Shown piece by piece: positions 33,392-53,300 of a stretch of 64,000 nucleotides of DNA. The translations under genes were made by a program, and so were the position numbers. The notes beneath the pieces are model-generated. The model had not been told where the DNA came from. It worked only from the letters and a program-made list of their open reading frames with translations, and made no database searches. Origin of the DNA: Glandiceps talaboti (Eukaryota > Hemichordata > Enteropneusta > Spengelidae); contig NC_135552.1 in the NCBI RefSeq assembly GCF_964340395.1, positions 13,283,694 to 13,347,693 on the forward strand, given 5' to 3'. Each line of letters begins with the position of its first letter. The stretch's first letter is position 1.

Positions 33392-35346
33392 GTAAGACAT
33401 GCTGACAAATAATCACGGGGTTTTATTCCGCTCTACGTTATTTATCTAGATCTGTTAGAGTAACAGTTGTGCTTGTTCAATTTCGCGTAATTACATAAAG
33501 TGGGTAACAGTTTTTATGCCCAACTTCCATAACAATGTACATTCGGCTGTTTCATAATGCAGTGCTTCACTTATTTTGCGCAATGGAGCAAAAATGGAAA
33601 GTTCCTTAACAAGTTTAAAAGTAATCCTCACAGGTATAGTTAAAGAAGCAAGTCGATAAACACGTCTCAATCATTATGCTCTTCAGTATGAAATGAATCA
33701 TGTATATATATATATTTTGTGTTTCTGACACATTACGGACACTACAAATCACCACACCTTATGAACGTCTATTGCGCACGCACTAGACCACAGTTTCTAT
33801 TATACATAGTAGGTATGGACACCTAAAGTTGTCCTAAAGTAAACTTGTTATATAGCTGTGCTATTACACCATCGTTACGGACACTATGTACCATTTTTTG
33901 TGTGACATCCGAAAACTGAATAAGATTTATATGATCACTCGATGTTTTTTCAGATATCTCCTCGCTTCAAAACTTGACGTGTTGTTTGTCATTGACTTTC
34001 TGTTAGTTAATGTATAAAAAAATCACCATACGTGTAAATTGTAGCCGTTATCTCTTGCCAAACCCTTTCTGTGATTTCATAACATCTAATGATACTATAA
34101 GCACTAGACCAACAACGACAGGCCTACCAAGGATAAACTCTGAAAGTAAAGAAATAACTTGTACCAAAATCCCCTTGGATGTGAATTATAGAAGTTGACA
34201 CATAAAGAAAATCGTACTATGTCTTTTATGTAGCTCTACATTGGCGCAACAATCATTAAATCTAGATTATGAAACCCCGCACATTCTAAGTGCATCAACA
34301 TAACAGGTAAAAAAAAAGTGTTGTGGTGTACAAACGAGATCTAAACTTCCCTGTCGTGTAGAAGTAGCTGGTGTAACACAAAGTGGGGGAGCTAAATTAA
34401 GTTTCTTAGTTGTGAAATCTAGCCATTACAAATGAAACAGTGGAATGTGGTATAGCTAACTACAAGCATGTCATGGTAGTGTGTTTTTACGCCGAACGCA
34501 ATAATGTGCGCGTTTCATTAAATTTCACATGAAAAGTAGGTTTTTTTTGTGTGTTTTTTTTTGTTTTTTTACATTTCCGTCAAACTATTAAGCAAGATAT
34601 TATCGGACTTGAACAGTCCAACGTGTTAGCTAGCTACTTATAGGTCTATCATTTCATGTTGAACAAACATGTCCAGCTTACACTGTTAAACAATAATCCT
34701 ATACGGTGGCCTAAAAGTAACACTATTTCTATCAATGTTCTTATAGCTAGCTAAGGTGAATGTCCTAATAGTAGTACTTTGACAAGAAACAAGAAATTCC
34801 ATCATCCTTTAGACCTCTGAATTAAAAACTACCAATTTGAGAATCAAACTCGTCAAAAATGTTTAATAGTATGTGTGACATCATTGTATTAATACAATGG
34901 AATCATGTCATAGTCGTACTTCTATCACAGAGAATTTGTACTCTGTACCGCCGTGAAATTTCCAACTTCAGCTCCAAAGTTGTACTTATACTGTTGGGAA
35001 TTTAAATGTTTGCTATTGAAGTTTCTTTCAAGCAAAGCATTAAAAGTTTGCTCTTGGAAAATAAAAGATTCGTTCACAGGTATTGAAAGTTAAACTTTGC
35101 TCTTGAAAAATACAAGTTCAATCAAGGTAACAAAAGTTTGTTCTTGGAATATAAAAGTGTCGTTCAAATGACGAAAGTTTGCCGTATCACTTATGAGCTA
35201 CCGTGATATTGAGTTCTCGCTACAGAAGCGAAGACTTCCCTTTGTTGTATTTGTGAACATATACTAGTATTACACATAGCTTACATTTGTCTTACCCTTC
35301 AATGATTTCGTATTTTGTTCTTATAGGACATCAATATTGAAATCAG

Positions 35347-35354
35347 TGACGTCA
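35347..35354. promoter_or_regulatory. Full CRE (TGACGTCA) in the 5' UTR of gene A
   Basis: The palindromic CREB/ATF site TGACGTCA lies 23 bases before the start codon and is kept in gene B at 42778-42785. Its position inside a predicted transcribed exon means it could simply be conserved with the exon. Confidence 0.35.
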
Positions 35355-35376
35355 TTGTGACAGAACAACAAGCAAA

Positions 35377-37897
35377 ATGCGGACAAAGACAAATATGTTT
35401 GGTATCGGTGTTAGTAACATCATAATTGGGAGCGTATTAATAATTTTTGGTTGTGTATGCGTGGGTGTTTGTTGGGCAGATGCATTCTATAGGGTCACTG
35501 GTGGCCCAATATGGACCGGTGCACTTGTAAGTACATAGTTTTCAATATCTGTTCCTACACAAAGCTAGGGTCAGTTTGTATTTCCTTCTCATACTCGATT
35601 GCCTGTTGTGCTATTGTGATGAATTGTACTTAATGAGTGACTTTCAAACTGATAAAATTTATTTGAATGAAAATCGTGACTTCATAGAATTAATCACAGT
35701 AAAACATAACGCCAAGTGTAGGAAAAATATAGTAAATGGCGTCCGTTGTCATGACAGCAAAATCATGACTATTGTGAAAACAAGTTTACATTCAATACAT
35801 TACGAGAATACTCGACTCGACAATAAGTCAGTTTAAAATGTGACCCTCCCCTAATTTCCATTCTCTAAAATATGGCCCTCTCCTCTCCCGAGGACCGATT
35901 TGTAAAAGGTGACCCACCTCCAATTCGCCTACCCTCTCCCTTGTAATAATGTAGCGGTAAGCTGTATTTGACACACGAGTCATCAAAATAGTATATACGT
36001 CAGCCATCATATAATAACATCACCATGCAGCCATTCTTATTATTCCGTACTGGTGACCTGGCCTACATCTTCATCCCAGGTGCTGTCCTATTGACTCGGA
36101 ATATTCCATTCTTACAAAGGGGCGTATGACCTATGTGTGTTTTTACATGATTAATGGACGAGGCGACATGCGTCAGTGCACCCAATGTCGATTGAATAGT
36201 GTGTCTGACGCGAATGAGGAGATACATGGTATGAAATGACTGTCTTGCAATTTGCATATACATTTACAGTTCAGACTGAAAGATCAGCCGTTGTAGGCGC
36301 TCTTCTCATCCGCAGTGGGAAGGACTGATATTGCTGTGCCCTGACCTCGTAATTAGGAAACGAGCAGAATTTAAGGGGGCTGAACAGAAATATTTCGTCC
36401 AAATTTTTTTGCAACCTTTCCCCCGTTCACTTTCTCAAAAAATTCGCGCCCTCCCCGAAATGAACCCAAGAATTTTTGTAGGCCCTTATGCTACACAGAT
36501 TTTTTTATTTGTGCAGTTATACACCCCCCACCCCCACCCCCGCCGTATTCTGGAGATGTCTAATTATATGGTAGGCTAGAATTGACCTCAGCGTCCACAA
36601 GAGATTTGTTTATTAATAGCTTTGGGCTTTGCAAGGAAGGGTCTCACATTGTGCTGTAACATATACTTAGCCAACTGGGTTTCCCCTTCCATGCGTTGAT
36701 ATGGGGCAGAAACAGCATCCCCGTGATCGGAATGGGTAAGGTGTGCGCGAGATGCCCCCCCCCCCCCATGGTAAGGATATGTAGGAGGTCATTTAGAACA
36801 AAACCATACACATTATTGAAAGCCATTGAGTACATGAATGTTTTCTTCAATACTCCAACCTCAGCTACAATTTGTGAAATTTATAAGTCCTACGGCCACA
36901 GAGTTAACATTTTTTCGCTACAACTGACCTCTGACAGTCTCTTCACAGGGCGTAATTGCAGGAGTGATCGGTGTTTATGCCTCGAAGTCTGACAAAGAGG
37001 AATCTATGGTATGTATGCAATAGGATATAGCGACAAGTGTTCCTTAGCAACATGTGAAATTGCACGTTATTCAATCAATCTAAAAACAGAATCACGCTTG
37101 TGTGTCGTTACAAGTTCTTTTTGTTGTTCTAACTTCTAGTAGCTAGGCATATTTATATGGTTACACTTTCGTACTTTTATCATCAAACTTCATGTAGTGA
37201 TTCTAAGAGATATATATTTGGATTAATCGTGTGATTTAGACTATAACGAAGAGAATTTCCTCATACTATGAGTACAAAGTACTTGAAACCATAGACAAAG
37301 AACAAGTTCTGAAGAAGTTCTGATAAAAACACGTAAACTGATAAAATTGCTTATTTTGTTTTAGATCTTTCGTCATCTTTCAGCACCCTGAAGTAATATA
37401 AGATATTCTGATATACTCCTAAGCTGCTGTGAACCACTGTTTTGGCTCATGGGCTTTACTTATGTAGTGCTTTGCTGCCTATACATGTATCTGTGCATGA
37501 CCTTGTCATTTCTTTATGAGCTATTGTTCACTTTAGCATCTTATTTTTTTTTAAAAAAGATTATTGATCGGGAAAAAATTGATAGAATTCTCTAATAAGT
37601 GTTCAAAAAATGTCTTAGGTTATCACAATGTCATTTTTGTTTTCTTCAGTCGGTTATATTCCTCGTCTTGAACATCTTTGCCGTCTGCTGTTCCGTCTTT
37701 GTCTTCGGTAGTGCCATGTCTGCCACTTTTTCTGAGTACGGAAACGCTGGCTTCGTTATCAATATTTTCATTTGTGTGATATCCATGGCCTTGATGATTA
37801 CGGCCTGCATGGGAGCTTTTAACAACTGCACTGGTGGAGGGAATCGGGTAAGTACCGGTTTAGCTCCCGCATGGGAGCTGATGTCGTGGCGTTGTCA

Positions 37898-37967
<70 letters not shown>

Positions 37968-38507
37968 GCAGAAATTTTGTTCCACTGATATCTCAAAAAG
38001 TACTAAATTTACCATGTGGCATTGTCAGGCTGTACCTTAGTGTTGATTAGTTTTTGGTGTGAGTGGCTTGCATAATTAATGTTATTTTGCATAATTAATT
38101 ATTTCATAAATGGGGCTATACATGCAGAACGGCTCCACCAAATTCAATGAAGCTTGCTACATCTACATATCATACAAATATATAAAAGCACTAAAAGTTG
38201 TTAACTTGCATCAAGTTAATTAAGGGCTTATTCCGTAATTAATGAATGTTTGTAACTCAGACTATACATCCAGAAAGGCTTTATCACATTTGATGAAACT
38301 TGGCCCACAGACATTGATCATACAGAGATATGATAGTTCTTAATGAAATTTAGTGCTGTCAATTGCTCATTTGCATAATTAACAAACCCTGCTTACTCCG
38401 GTCAAGCACTGAAGGAAGAGTTCTCTGATGTTGTTCAGCCCTATATATTTCGTATATTTCAAATTCTCTCAGGCCACTATAGTGATCTGATATAGAGTCA
38501 ATGCCAG

Positions 38508-38539
<32 letters not shown>

Positions 38540-39102
38540 CTACCACCACCACCACCACCACCACCACCATCATCATCATCGATGTTGTTAAAAACAGCAT
38601 CTTCGTGAGGAGGGGGGCAAGTGGCAATGTTTGCATAATATGTCGCATTTATTTTTTGACGAGTCAGAGTCGGGGGTGTGAATGTTTCACATTTGAAACT
38701 AATACTTTTCAAGTTTCACACCAATTTCTTAGAAAACATAGTCTTTATTTTCCATTTCAGACTGAAGTGGTGCTGGTCAATCAGGCCCAAATGATGCCAA
38801 CACAACCCCCCATCCAGACAGTCCAAACCTACCCAGGGCCAAGTGGCTATACCAACCCTGCTTACTCTGGTCAAGCACCACTCATGCAGCCAATGTACGT
38901 GTCCACCGGTGCCCCTGGACAAGCACCGTTACCTGGAACTACAGGAATGGAGCCACCACCACTGTATACATCGCCCCAACCAGCGCCAATGTATGGCCAG
39001 GTGCAACCCCAACCTGGGTCTCAATACGGCCAACCACAGATCCTATACGGGCAACCACAGCATGCTCAGTATGGCCAGCAACCACCACCACAAGTAAAAT
39101 AA
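35377..39102 (+). CDS. MS4A/CD20-like four-transmembrane protein, gene A
   Basis: Four coding exons, all phase 0 with GT-AG borders: 35377-35526, 36949-37008, 37650-37847, 38761-39102; 249 residues. TM1 is near 9-33. TM2 follows the family-like GGPIWTG segment (43-49) and runs across the exon 1/2 join. TM3 is near 71-95 and TM4 near 101-125. Both ends should be cytosolic. The tail (137-249) is rich in Pro, Gln, Tyr and Gly with QYGQ-type repeats and a PPLY motif at 202-205, which fits the PPxY class bound by WW-domain proteins such as NEDD4-type ligases. MS4A proteins act as membrane adaptors or channel modulators; no ligand can be inferred here. Gene B is a tandem paralogue with the same exon plan. 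Assignment rests on topology and the GGPIW.G motif; TMEM176 or another CD20-like branch is possible. Confidence 0.85.
35836..35940. repeat. 105 bp repeat, inverted copy of 40622-40732
   Basis: In intron 1 of gene A. Shared phrases in opposite orientation include CTAATTTCCATT, CTAAAATATG and ATTTGTAAAAGGT. It marks a dispersed repeat family and brackets most of gene A with its partner. Confidence 0.75.
37897..38400. repeat. (CTGT)n plus degenerate intronic tandem repeat
   Basis: Intron 3 of gene A begins with a perfect small palindrome AGCTCCC-GCAT-GGGAGCT (37861-37878), then (CTGT)n at 37897-37969. Behind it two diverged units of about 150-180 bases share TGCATAATTAAT, CTATACATNCAGAA and GATGAAACTTGG. 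The microsatellite plus unit arrangement suggests a composite mobile repeat. Confidence 0.6.
38511..38580. repeat. (CAT)n/(CAC)n trinucleotide tract
   Basis: CAT repeats, then CAC repeats, then CAT again, in intron 3 of gene A. Confidence 0.9.
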
Positions 39103-39124
39103 ACCCCCTCTCGCTCAAGTGCGC

Positions 39125-39165
<41 letters not shown>

Positions 39166-39685
39166 CCAGGTGGTAATATGTAGATTGTCCTAAATTTCAG
39201 TGTCATAATGTTCTGTTCAACAACGACTCTTAATTTAGTTATAATGTTTACATATTCCGTTAAATAGTCATGGGGATAGGTGTTCGAACAAGTACAGTAG
39301 GCTATGTCTTGTAAATTTATGCCGCTTCGTCACAATGTTACTTATATCAATATTTACCATATTCTTCATATTATTAATTTATTACAATTATATAAATATT
39401 AGTTTTTGAGCAGCACAGTTTGTTATGACAGGACACCAGGTCAGTATCACTACTACATATTTCGAATCACAGTAAGAAATTAACCGTATTCCGTTTCTTT
39501 CATTTTTGTCATCATAATTGAGTCACGATCTGTCATCACATGACGTCATATGCTATCACAGATTTTGCTGTTATAATTACTTATATTAGACATGTTGGCA
39601 ATAACGACAGGTATGTTCCAAACTATCACTGCAATTACAAACATTTTCTGGGTAAGAGAATGGCAAAAATTATTTGAAGTCCTGT
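39103..39685. other. Gene A 3' flank with (CA)n
   Basis: A (CA)n tract lies at 39126-39162, 24 bases after the stop. The remainder is alignable with the gene B 3' flank (46675-47135), for example around TGTCTTGTAAATTTATGC, so it was part of the duplication. Gene B keeps AATAAA at 46751-46756; the equivalent site in A has changed to TTAAATAG, so A must use another poly(A) signal. Confidence 0.6.
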
Positions 39686-39812
39686 TAGTGGAAAGATAGT
39701 CTGTAAGGTACGCCGTGATGGGGCGCCCTCAAACATCAGGCAACCCCTAACAGAGAGGAGGCCGGTGAGGGCGAAACGTCACGACGTATCTTACAGTCTA
39801 GTGGAAAGATAG
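39686..39812. mobile_element. 99 bp foldback element with 14 bp target duplication
   Basis: TAGTGGAAAGATAG occurs at 39686-39699 and again at 39799-39812. Between them lie 99 bases whose ends are imperfect inverted repeats (TCTGTAAGGTACGCCGTGA at the left; the complement of GACTGTAAGATACGTCGTGA at the right). The paralogous position in the gene B flank, 47136-47149, has a single TAGTGGAAAGATAG and no insert. The insertion therefore happened after the gene duplication. Confidence 0.85.
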
Positions 39813-41817
39813 CCCAGAGACTTGTCGTTGGCTTTCAATCATATATCAAATTGAAGGAATAATGAAAAGTCACCCAATCTAAATATTCTAACCATATACC
39901 CAAGTACGTATATCTATAGATTTCGTTTTCCAATATCGACACGGGCATAAGTCTTTGGTCAGTGACCAATCACGGCCAATCTATTTCCAATTCTGTTTAT
40001 TGAAATTGAAAATTGTGAATGGCCATGATTGGTCACGGACCGTCTTTCACAACACTTTGTGGTTGATGATGGATATGGTTTGGAATGTAATGTTTTTATT
40101 CGTAAAGCCTTGTTTTTCTGAAAACTTCATTATTTATATAAAATCTACATTTTACTAAAAAAACAAGATTTTTATTATTTCATGTCATTATTACACAGAA
40201 CGAATATATTTTTTATATGCAACACTTCCAAAATATAAAAATAATTGGCACATTAAATTGTATTAAGGGGGCAAGTATTTTTGCGACTTTCTTGCCAATG
40301 CGCGCAATATTTAGAGGTATGAATGCAATTTCATTTATTTTTATGGCAAAATAAACATAATTACGAAAAAAAGTATGCACCTTTGCATGTACACTTTAAA
40401 TTTGTAACATTTACACATTTGTATCTTTTTTAATGTGATTTATATGTATATACATCATCATGTAAATTAGAGGCTGTAATGATTATAATATATTTGGGTG
40501 TTGTTTTGCACGTCTCTATCTTCATATTTCTGTCAATTGGAAGTATCTTAAATTTAGACTAATAATAAAATGTAAAAAAAAACCAGAACTTGTTTTTCGT
40601 TAGCGCCTTCAGTAGTTACAAGGGGGGGGGGGGGCCAAGGGAATTAGGGGGTGGGTTACCTTTTACAAATTGATCCGCGGGAGGGGGGGGGTCATATTTT
40701 AGAAAATGGAAATTAGCGGACGGTCACATTAGATTTTTACTTTGATTCGTTTTTTTTTATCTAACTTTGTATTGTTTTGTGATTTGGCATGATGCCACCG
40801 CTGGCACCGGTTCCAAATCCTACTGCTACCACATCCCACCACATCGCACCACTGCCACCATTGTAAAGTAATATCATAACATATCAGTGAAATGCAGTAA
40901 ATTAACTGTTATTTGTGGTGTGACGAGAGTAGTGAGTCTCACAGTAGTAAAGGAGGAACAGTGTGGCAAGATATTAGGGATAATGAGGTGAAGTGGAGAC
41001 ATTGACCTTTGTCCTGCGCTTGTCAGTTGTGTGCCCATCTAGTCTTTGGGAGTTCTGGCCTTCAGCTCAGTCAATTTGATCAAAAACACAGGCATTGATT
41101 TAATACAAACACAAACTCAATGTGATGGCAACATAGAATAGAATAGAATAGAATAGAATAGAATAGAATAGAATAGAATAGAATAGAAATAACTTTATTG
41201 TCCATAGTGTAAACCTTGAACATCGTTTCTAATCACTCGCGACAAAAGCAAATGACATGTACAATAATCAAAACAATTACAATAATAATAACAGAAAATA
41301 AGACAATGACGCAGGCTAAACTGACAGACTTTGCAAAGTGCTGATCAACAGCAAGTAAAAAGTGACACCATGGTAAAACAACAGATCTAGGATGAAATTA
41401 AAGTCTTCTGGATTTTAAAATTAGAATTGCTGATGGAATAAAAGAACGTTAATTATAGAAATGTCTGTGTGCCTTTGGGCACGGGCACGGGCACGGGCAC
41501 GGGCGGTAGTGACACTTAGTATGAGACAGGAAAATTCAAGGGGGAAAAAGCAATGGCAAATCAACAGGATACAGTGGAGATAGATGACACATTGCACCTC
41601 CATAGGTTATCGCAATAATATCACTTTACCAGCAGAGACATAAGCATGATAAGGATTACATAGGACCGTTCTTTTGTTCTGGATCAACTTTTCTTATAGC
41701 CCTGCCAAACAACCAAGCAATTTGTACACCTAGAGTTTAACCCTAATCCGAAGTGGGCCCTTTAACAACATGGGGAGGGACCCCCCCCCCTAGGGTGGTA
41801 CTTTGATGGGTAATGGG
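39813..41817. other. Intergenic between MS4A genes A and B; repeats only
   Basis: Includes TTGGTCA-G-TGACCAA near 39957, the inverted partner of the intron-1 repeat at 40622-40732, a (GAATA)n pentanucleotide at about 41132-41187 leading into AACTTTATTGTCCA (a retroelement-like tail), and five GGGCAC units at 41476-41504. No protein-like exon. Confidence 0.55.
40622..40732. repeat. Inverted partner of the repeat at 35836-35940
   Basis: Aligned as reverse complement over about 105 bases with several mismatches and long G runs. Lies 1.5 kb after the gene A stop. Confidence 0.75.
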
Positions 41818-42243
41818 TTATTTGTGTCACTCTTCACTATTTTGGCAATTTGGTTAATGCATAGACGTTGTCTCTCTCAAACGAAAAAATGCGATGCACG
41901 TTATTGTTGTGTATCAAAAATGCCGTCGATGAGAATGAGAAAGGCTTGATCCCAGAAAGACACATTTCAGTGTTTGCATCTTTAACGTGTAAGATGGCGA
42001 TTTCCATTTCATGACACACGCTCACGTTTACACTCCACATGTCAACAGCTTTCAACAACATGCATATAATATATGGGTTGCCACGAGCAACGGTCGCACA
42101 TATCATATATATTATACAACTTGTATGTGTAGACGGTCGCCATGTTGAATTTGATGACACCGTGTTAACAATTTGGGCTATACGCTGATAGGTGAAAACT
42201 GGACAACGTAAACACCAATATAATGTGGATATATTCCTAACGG
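41818..42243 (+). promoter_or_regulatory. Promoter and non-coding first exon of MS4A-like gene B
   Basis: Counterpart of 32900-33391. It ends at the donor CGG|GTAAGAT (42244) and is followed by a 0.5 kb intron ending in TTGTTCTTATAG (about 42747-42758), against 1.9 kb in gene A. It holds a perfect X-box match at 42077-42091. Confidence 0.6.
42077..42091 (+). promoter_or_regulatory. RFX X-box site, gene B
   Basis: GTTGCCACGAGCAAC fits GTNRCC-N3-RGYAAC in every defined base. It sits about 155 bases before the predicted donor of the non-coding exon, as in gene A. Confidence 0.5.
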
Positions 42244-42807
42244 GTAAGATTTGAGTACATATTAATCACGGAATATTAATCGACCCTCGTTTTGTTCCCC
42301 GTTGCGTTTGTTTAAAGACGTTCACTTGCGTATAATTACAATATAATGTGCAACGACACTTGCTCTAGTTTCAAGTCGGGGTTCCATTACCAGAAGCATA
42401 GCAATACTGTTCGCTGAGCGTAAGAATGTGCGCGTTATAATCTCATAGTGAACATTTTAACGTGTGGGCTAGTTATACGGTCTATCATTTCACGTTGAAC
42501 AGGTTCAGTTTACAGTTTTGACACGAATCCCTTCTTGAGTACGTACTACTGGATCATGGCTTCCTTGATAATGCATTTGTAAAGGATTCCTTTTGTCGTA
42601 TATATATATATATATATACGTGGCAAGGACCTATACACAATAAATTTCAGCTAATAAGCAACCTTATTACCACGTAATTTAGTTTCTGGTGAAAATATTA
42701 CGACACATAGCTTATAATTGTTATATTCTTCAATGATTTGGTATTTTGTTCTTATAGGAAATCAACATTGAAATCAGTGACGTCATTGCGACCGAACAAC
42801 AAGCAAA

Positions 42808-49910
<7,103 letters not shown>

Positions 49911-49911
<1 letters not shown>

Positions 49912-50372
49912 GCTAAAATCACAGGGGCTTGTGATGTTTTAAATATGCAAAATTAAAATATGGTTCCCCTGTGTGTTAAAATCACAGGGGCTTGAGATGT
50001 CCTAAATATTCCAGTCAAATATGGTTCCCCCTTATGTGCTAAAATCACAGGGGCTTGTGATGTTCTAAATATTCCAAAGTAAAATATGGTTCCCCCTTAT
50101 GTGCTAAAATCACAGGGGCTTGTGATGTTCTAAATATTCCAAAGTAAAATATGGTTCCCCCTTATGTGCTAAAATCACAGGGGCTTGTGATGTTCTGAAT
50201 ATTCACAACTCAATTATGGTTCTCCCTTACATGCTAAAATCACAGGGGCTTGTGTCCTCAATATTCACTACCAAAAGCACTTCTCAATTGAAGCTCCAAA
50301 TTATGAAATCTTCTTCTCCACTAGTGGTGAATCTTGAATTTTTTGCAACATCACACAAGCCCCTGTGTTAAG
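49911..50372. repeat. 63-65 bp tandem minisatellite, six units plus an inverted tail
   Basis: GCTAAAATCACAGGGGCTTG starts at 49912, 50038, 50103, 50168 and 50233, with a variant at 49975. Steps are 63, 63, 65, 65 and 65 bases. The repeated part ends with ATGGTTCCCCC. At 50355-50367 ACAAGCCCCTGTG appears once in reverse orientation, closing the array. Confidence 0.9.
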
Positions 50373-53300
50373 AAGTACACAACTGCAAACATCATTTTGA
50401 AAGAAATAAGAGATTTATTCATAAGAAAAAAAATAAATGTTTCAAAACATTTAAGAAATGAGTCTTGTGCACCTAAGTAAACAGACAGTTTCGAGAACAT
50501 GTATGTAACTAAAAACTGAATTAAACCGTAAAAGTAAAATCGAGTAACATATGAGCACACGATGTAAAGTATTTCATCATCACAAAGAGCACAATTCCCC
50601 CTACACCTTCATACACTGCACATGCATAACAAAAAATTAATAATAATAAAAAGAAACACCTAGGTAAAAAACTATACACATACAAATACACACACAGGTT
50701 ACTCTGTTTTTAAAATGCTATACAGGGTTTGCTTAATACTTATTGCACTTTTGATAGGAATCATATATACATACAGCTAGCTAAGCAGCAAAGAACTAAC
50801 AATTTCACATCATATCATGATTCCATATTTAAATAATAAGACACTACTGAATAGAGAAACTGAGAGAAGCTTGCCATCGTACTACCAAAGATTGGTTGTT
50901 GGTATCGTACTACCAAAGGTTGGTTATTGGTGTATCAGTAATGAGCCATCATTACACCAAGTGTGCTTTAGTCTAGTCAGTCTACGCCCTCCTACTTCTG
51001 GTGTGTCCAGCAAACAGCTGTTCTGCAAGTCTATGTTTGCATTTACTGAGCAGATTTCACGCATGCACACTTTTTGTCTAACTCTGCTCATTTTCCTTCT
51101 TTTGAGATACAGGTGCCAAACAGTATTTGCACTATGGAGTTTATTAATAAATGTTATTTTGTTGACCAAACGTCAGTAATACTCAAAAAATTGCATATTC
51201 TCTTTTATAGTCTGCAGTGTTTGCTTGATGTTGAATTTACACAAAAATTTACATTTCCCTATCAGGAAGTCTTCAATAATTGGATGATGTTGAATTTGCA
51301 TAAACATTTCCCTATCAGGAAGTCTTCAGTGATTGGATGATGTTGAATTTACATAAACATTTACATGTTACGATTAATAAGTTTTTAGACTTTAGTGGCT
51401 GGCTGTTGTCGAATTAATGGGGATATTTGCATATTTACCTCTGAATACACCATTCACTTTTGACTTTCTGAAAATGTTCAATTTTTTTGTTATTTGGGAA
51501 TCTTTGAATAATGAAAACTTTGAACATTGCATTTTGGCAGAGGTGAGTTGAATGGTCAGGCAAGCACCCCTCAGTAATCACAGAAAACTCTCGGATGATT
51601 TCAAATTTTACTAATCACTTAAAAGAATTTAATAAATTATTACAGATAAAAGAGCGGATAACAAATAAAACACATAAAAATACTGCTATGACTGCAGCTA
51701 AAGTTTGCAATTAGATTGCAAATGTGTTAAAAACCTTAAAATCAACGAAACAACGCAATCTTTTTAACCCATACTGAAAATATGCAAACTGTTACAAAAG
51801 ACTAAAAAAGTCTGTGATCTGTTCATCACAAAAAAAAAAGAAACCTTATTTAACAGAAAACAAACTTTTCAGGGTTCTCCCTTGACATCAAACAATCTCT
51901 GAGCAAACAAAAAAGTAAAGTATACATAAGACAGTTTCAGCAAAATTCAGTAAATTTTTTGTTTCAAAGTCTTTAAAGTCAAAACATTTGCTTTGATAAT
52001 CAGCAATATCAAAATGGCAGTCATATTCATAAAAAATAGTAATATTTCTTATATTTGTGCCCAAAGATGACAAGTCTACAATATATATGTAATCACCCAA
52101 AGAAAAGATTGCCATGTACGATAAATGTAACTGAAAACTTTTTTTGCATTAGGGTTCAGTGTTTTTTTCTATGTTTTATGAGGTTACATCCTAAGTTTGA
52201 TGTACAATGTGTTGAAAACTGTCATGGTAGAATGAACTATATGTTCATGTTAGCATTTTAACAGCAGTACTAGTATTCTAGGGTTTGCCGATTTAACTTT
52301 GGAGTTGAATAGTTCATGCCGTGCCCTCACAAATGTGACACATCAACTAACACACAGCACTTTCTTGTGGCACACCTATCACTTTGAATCACAACAACAA
52401 AATTTGGCTATCACTAGAGGACACACTAGAGAGAATACCACGTAGTTTGTTGAAATGGATGTGGCCCTAGCCAGTGTTCCTTCTGAGCCAATTTGATGCA
52501 CCATTGACGCACACAATTTCTAATGACACATCAACATTTTTTGTTCTCCTATCTCTATGTGGTAATTCACAAGAAATCACAGTTTTTATCATTTTGACCC
52601 ACAAGAAGAAATTCTGTCTGTCTTTGGAGAGAGCAACGGATGTTATTCAACTATCTGTTTCTGCGCTAAACTGGTCAAAGTTACAACATAACAATATATT
52701 AATTCATCAATGGTATCATTATATTGTTACCGCTGTTTATCATACAGACAACAAAACTATCTTACCAGCATGGCTTTGTGGTGTAAACTCACACCAGTTT
52801 TGGCATGAATTTTAACCAATATTCACATACAGCTAACTCAGCCCTAAATCAAATCTACAGAGCAACTCTCTGCAGTCTGCACTCACTATATGTTACTTGT
52901 ATAGAAAAAGACCAACGGTTAAAAATACTTCGTGACTTAGTGAATATATCCCTTGGTGAAAATATACCCAAAAACTAGTTCTCAATATACCATTTAGACA
53001 TTACCTTGTTTTCGAAAATAGATTTCCAAAAACTACTTCTGATTTTTATAAAATACTTTTTTTGTGTGGAAAATACAATTGACTGTAGTCAAGTGAGATA
53101 AGAACAGTTAGAAGTATACTACTTGTGATGCTTGAAAAACTAATGCACTGTTATCATTTTCTATCCGACTAGATAGTCATGTAAGAATGTTTACATGTAC
53201 GTTAATTGATCATGTGTTGGGTCAAATGTCCATTTTTGACAGTGAATAATGCTCTTGTGATCACATTCCTGTGAAGTGTACATATATAATGGACTTATTC

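Noticed and set aside
50817-52815. Open frames of 113-120 codons between MS4A gene B and LIX1
   Set aside because: Composition is that of AT-rich non-coding DNA, with no motif and no splice support.
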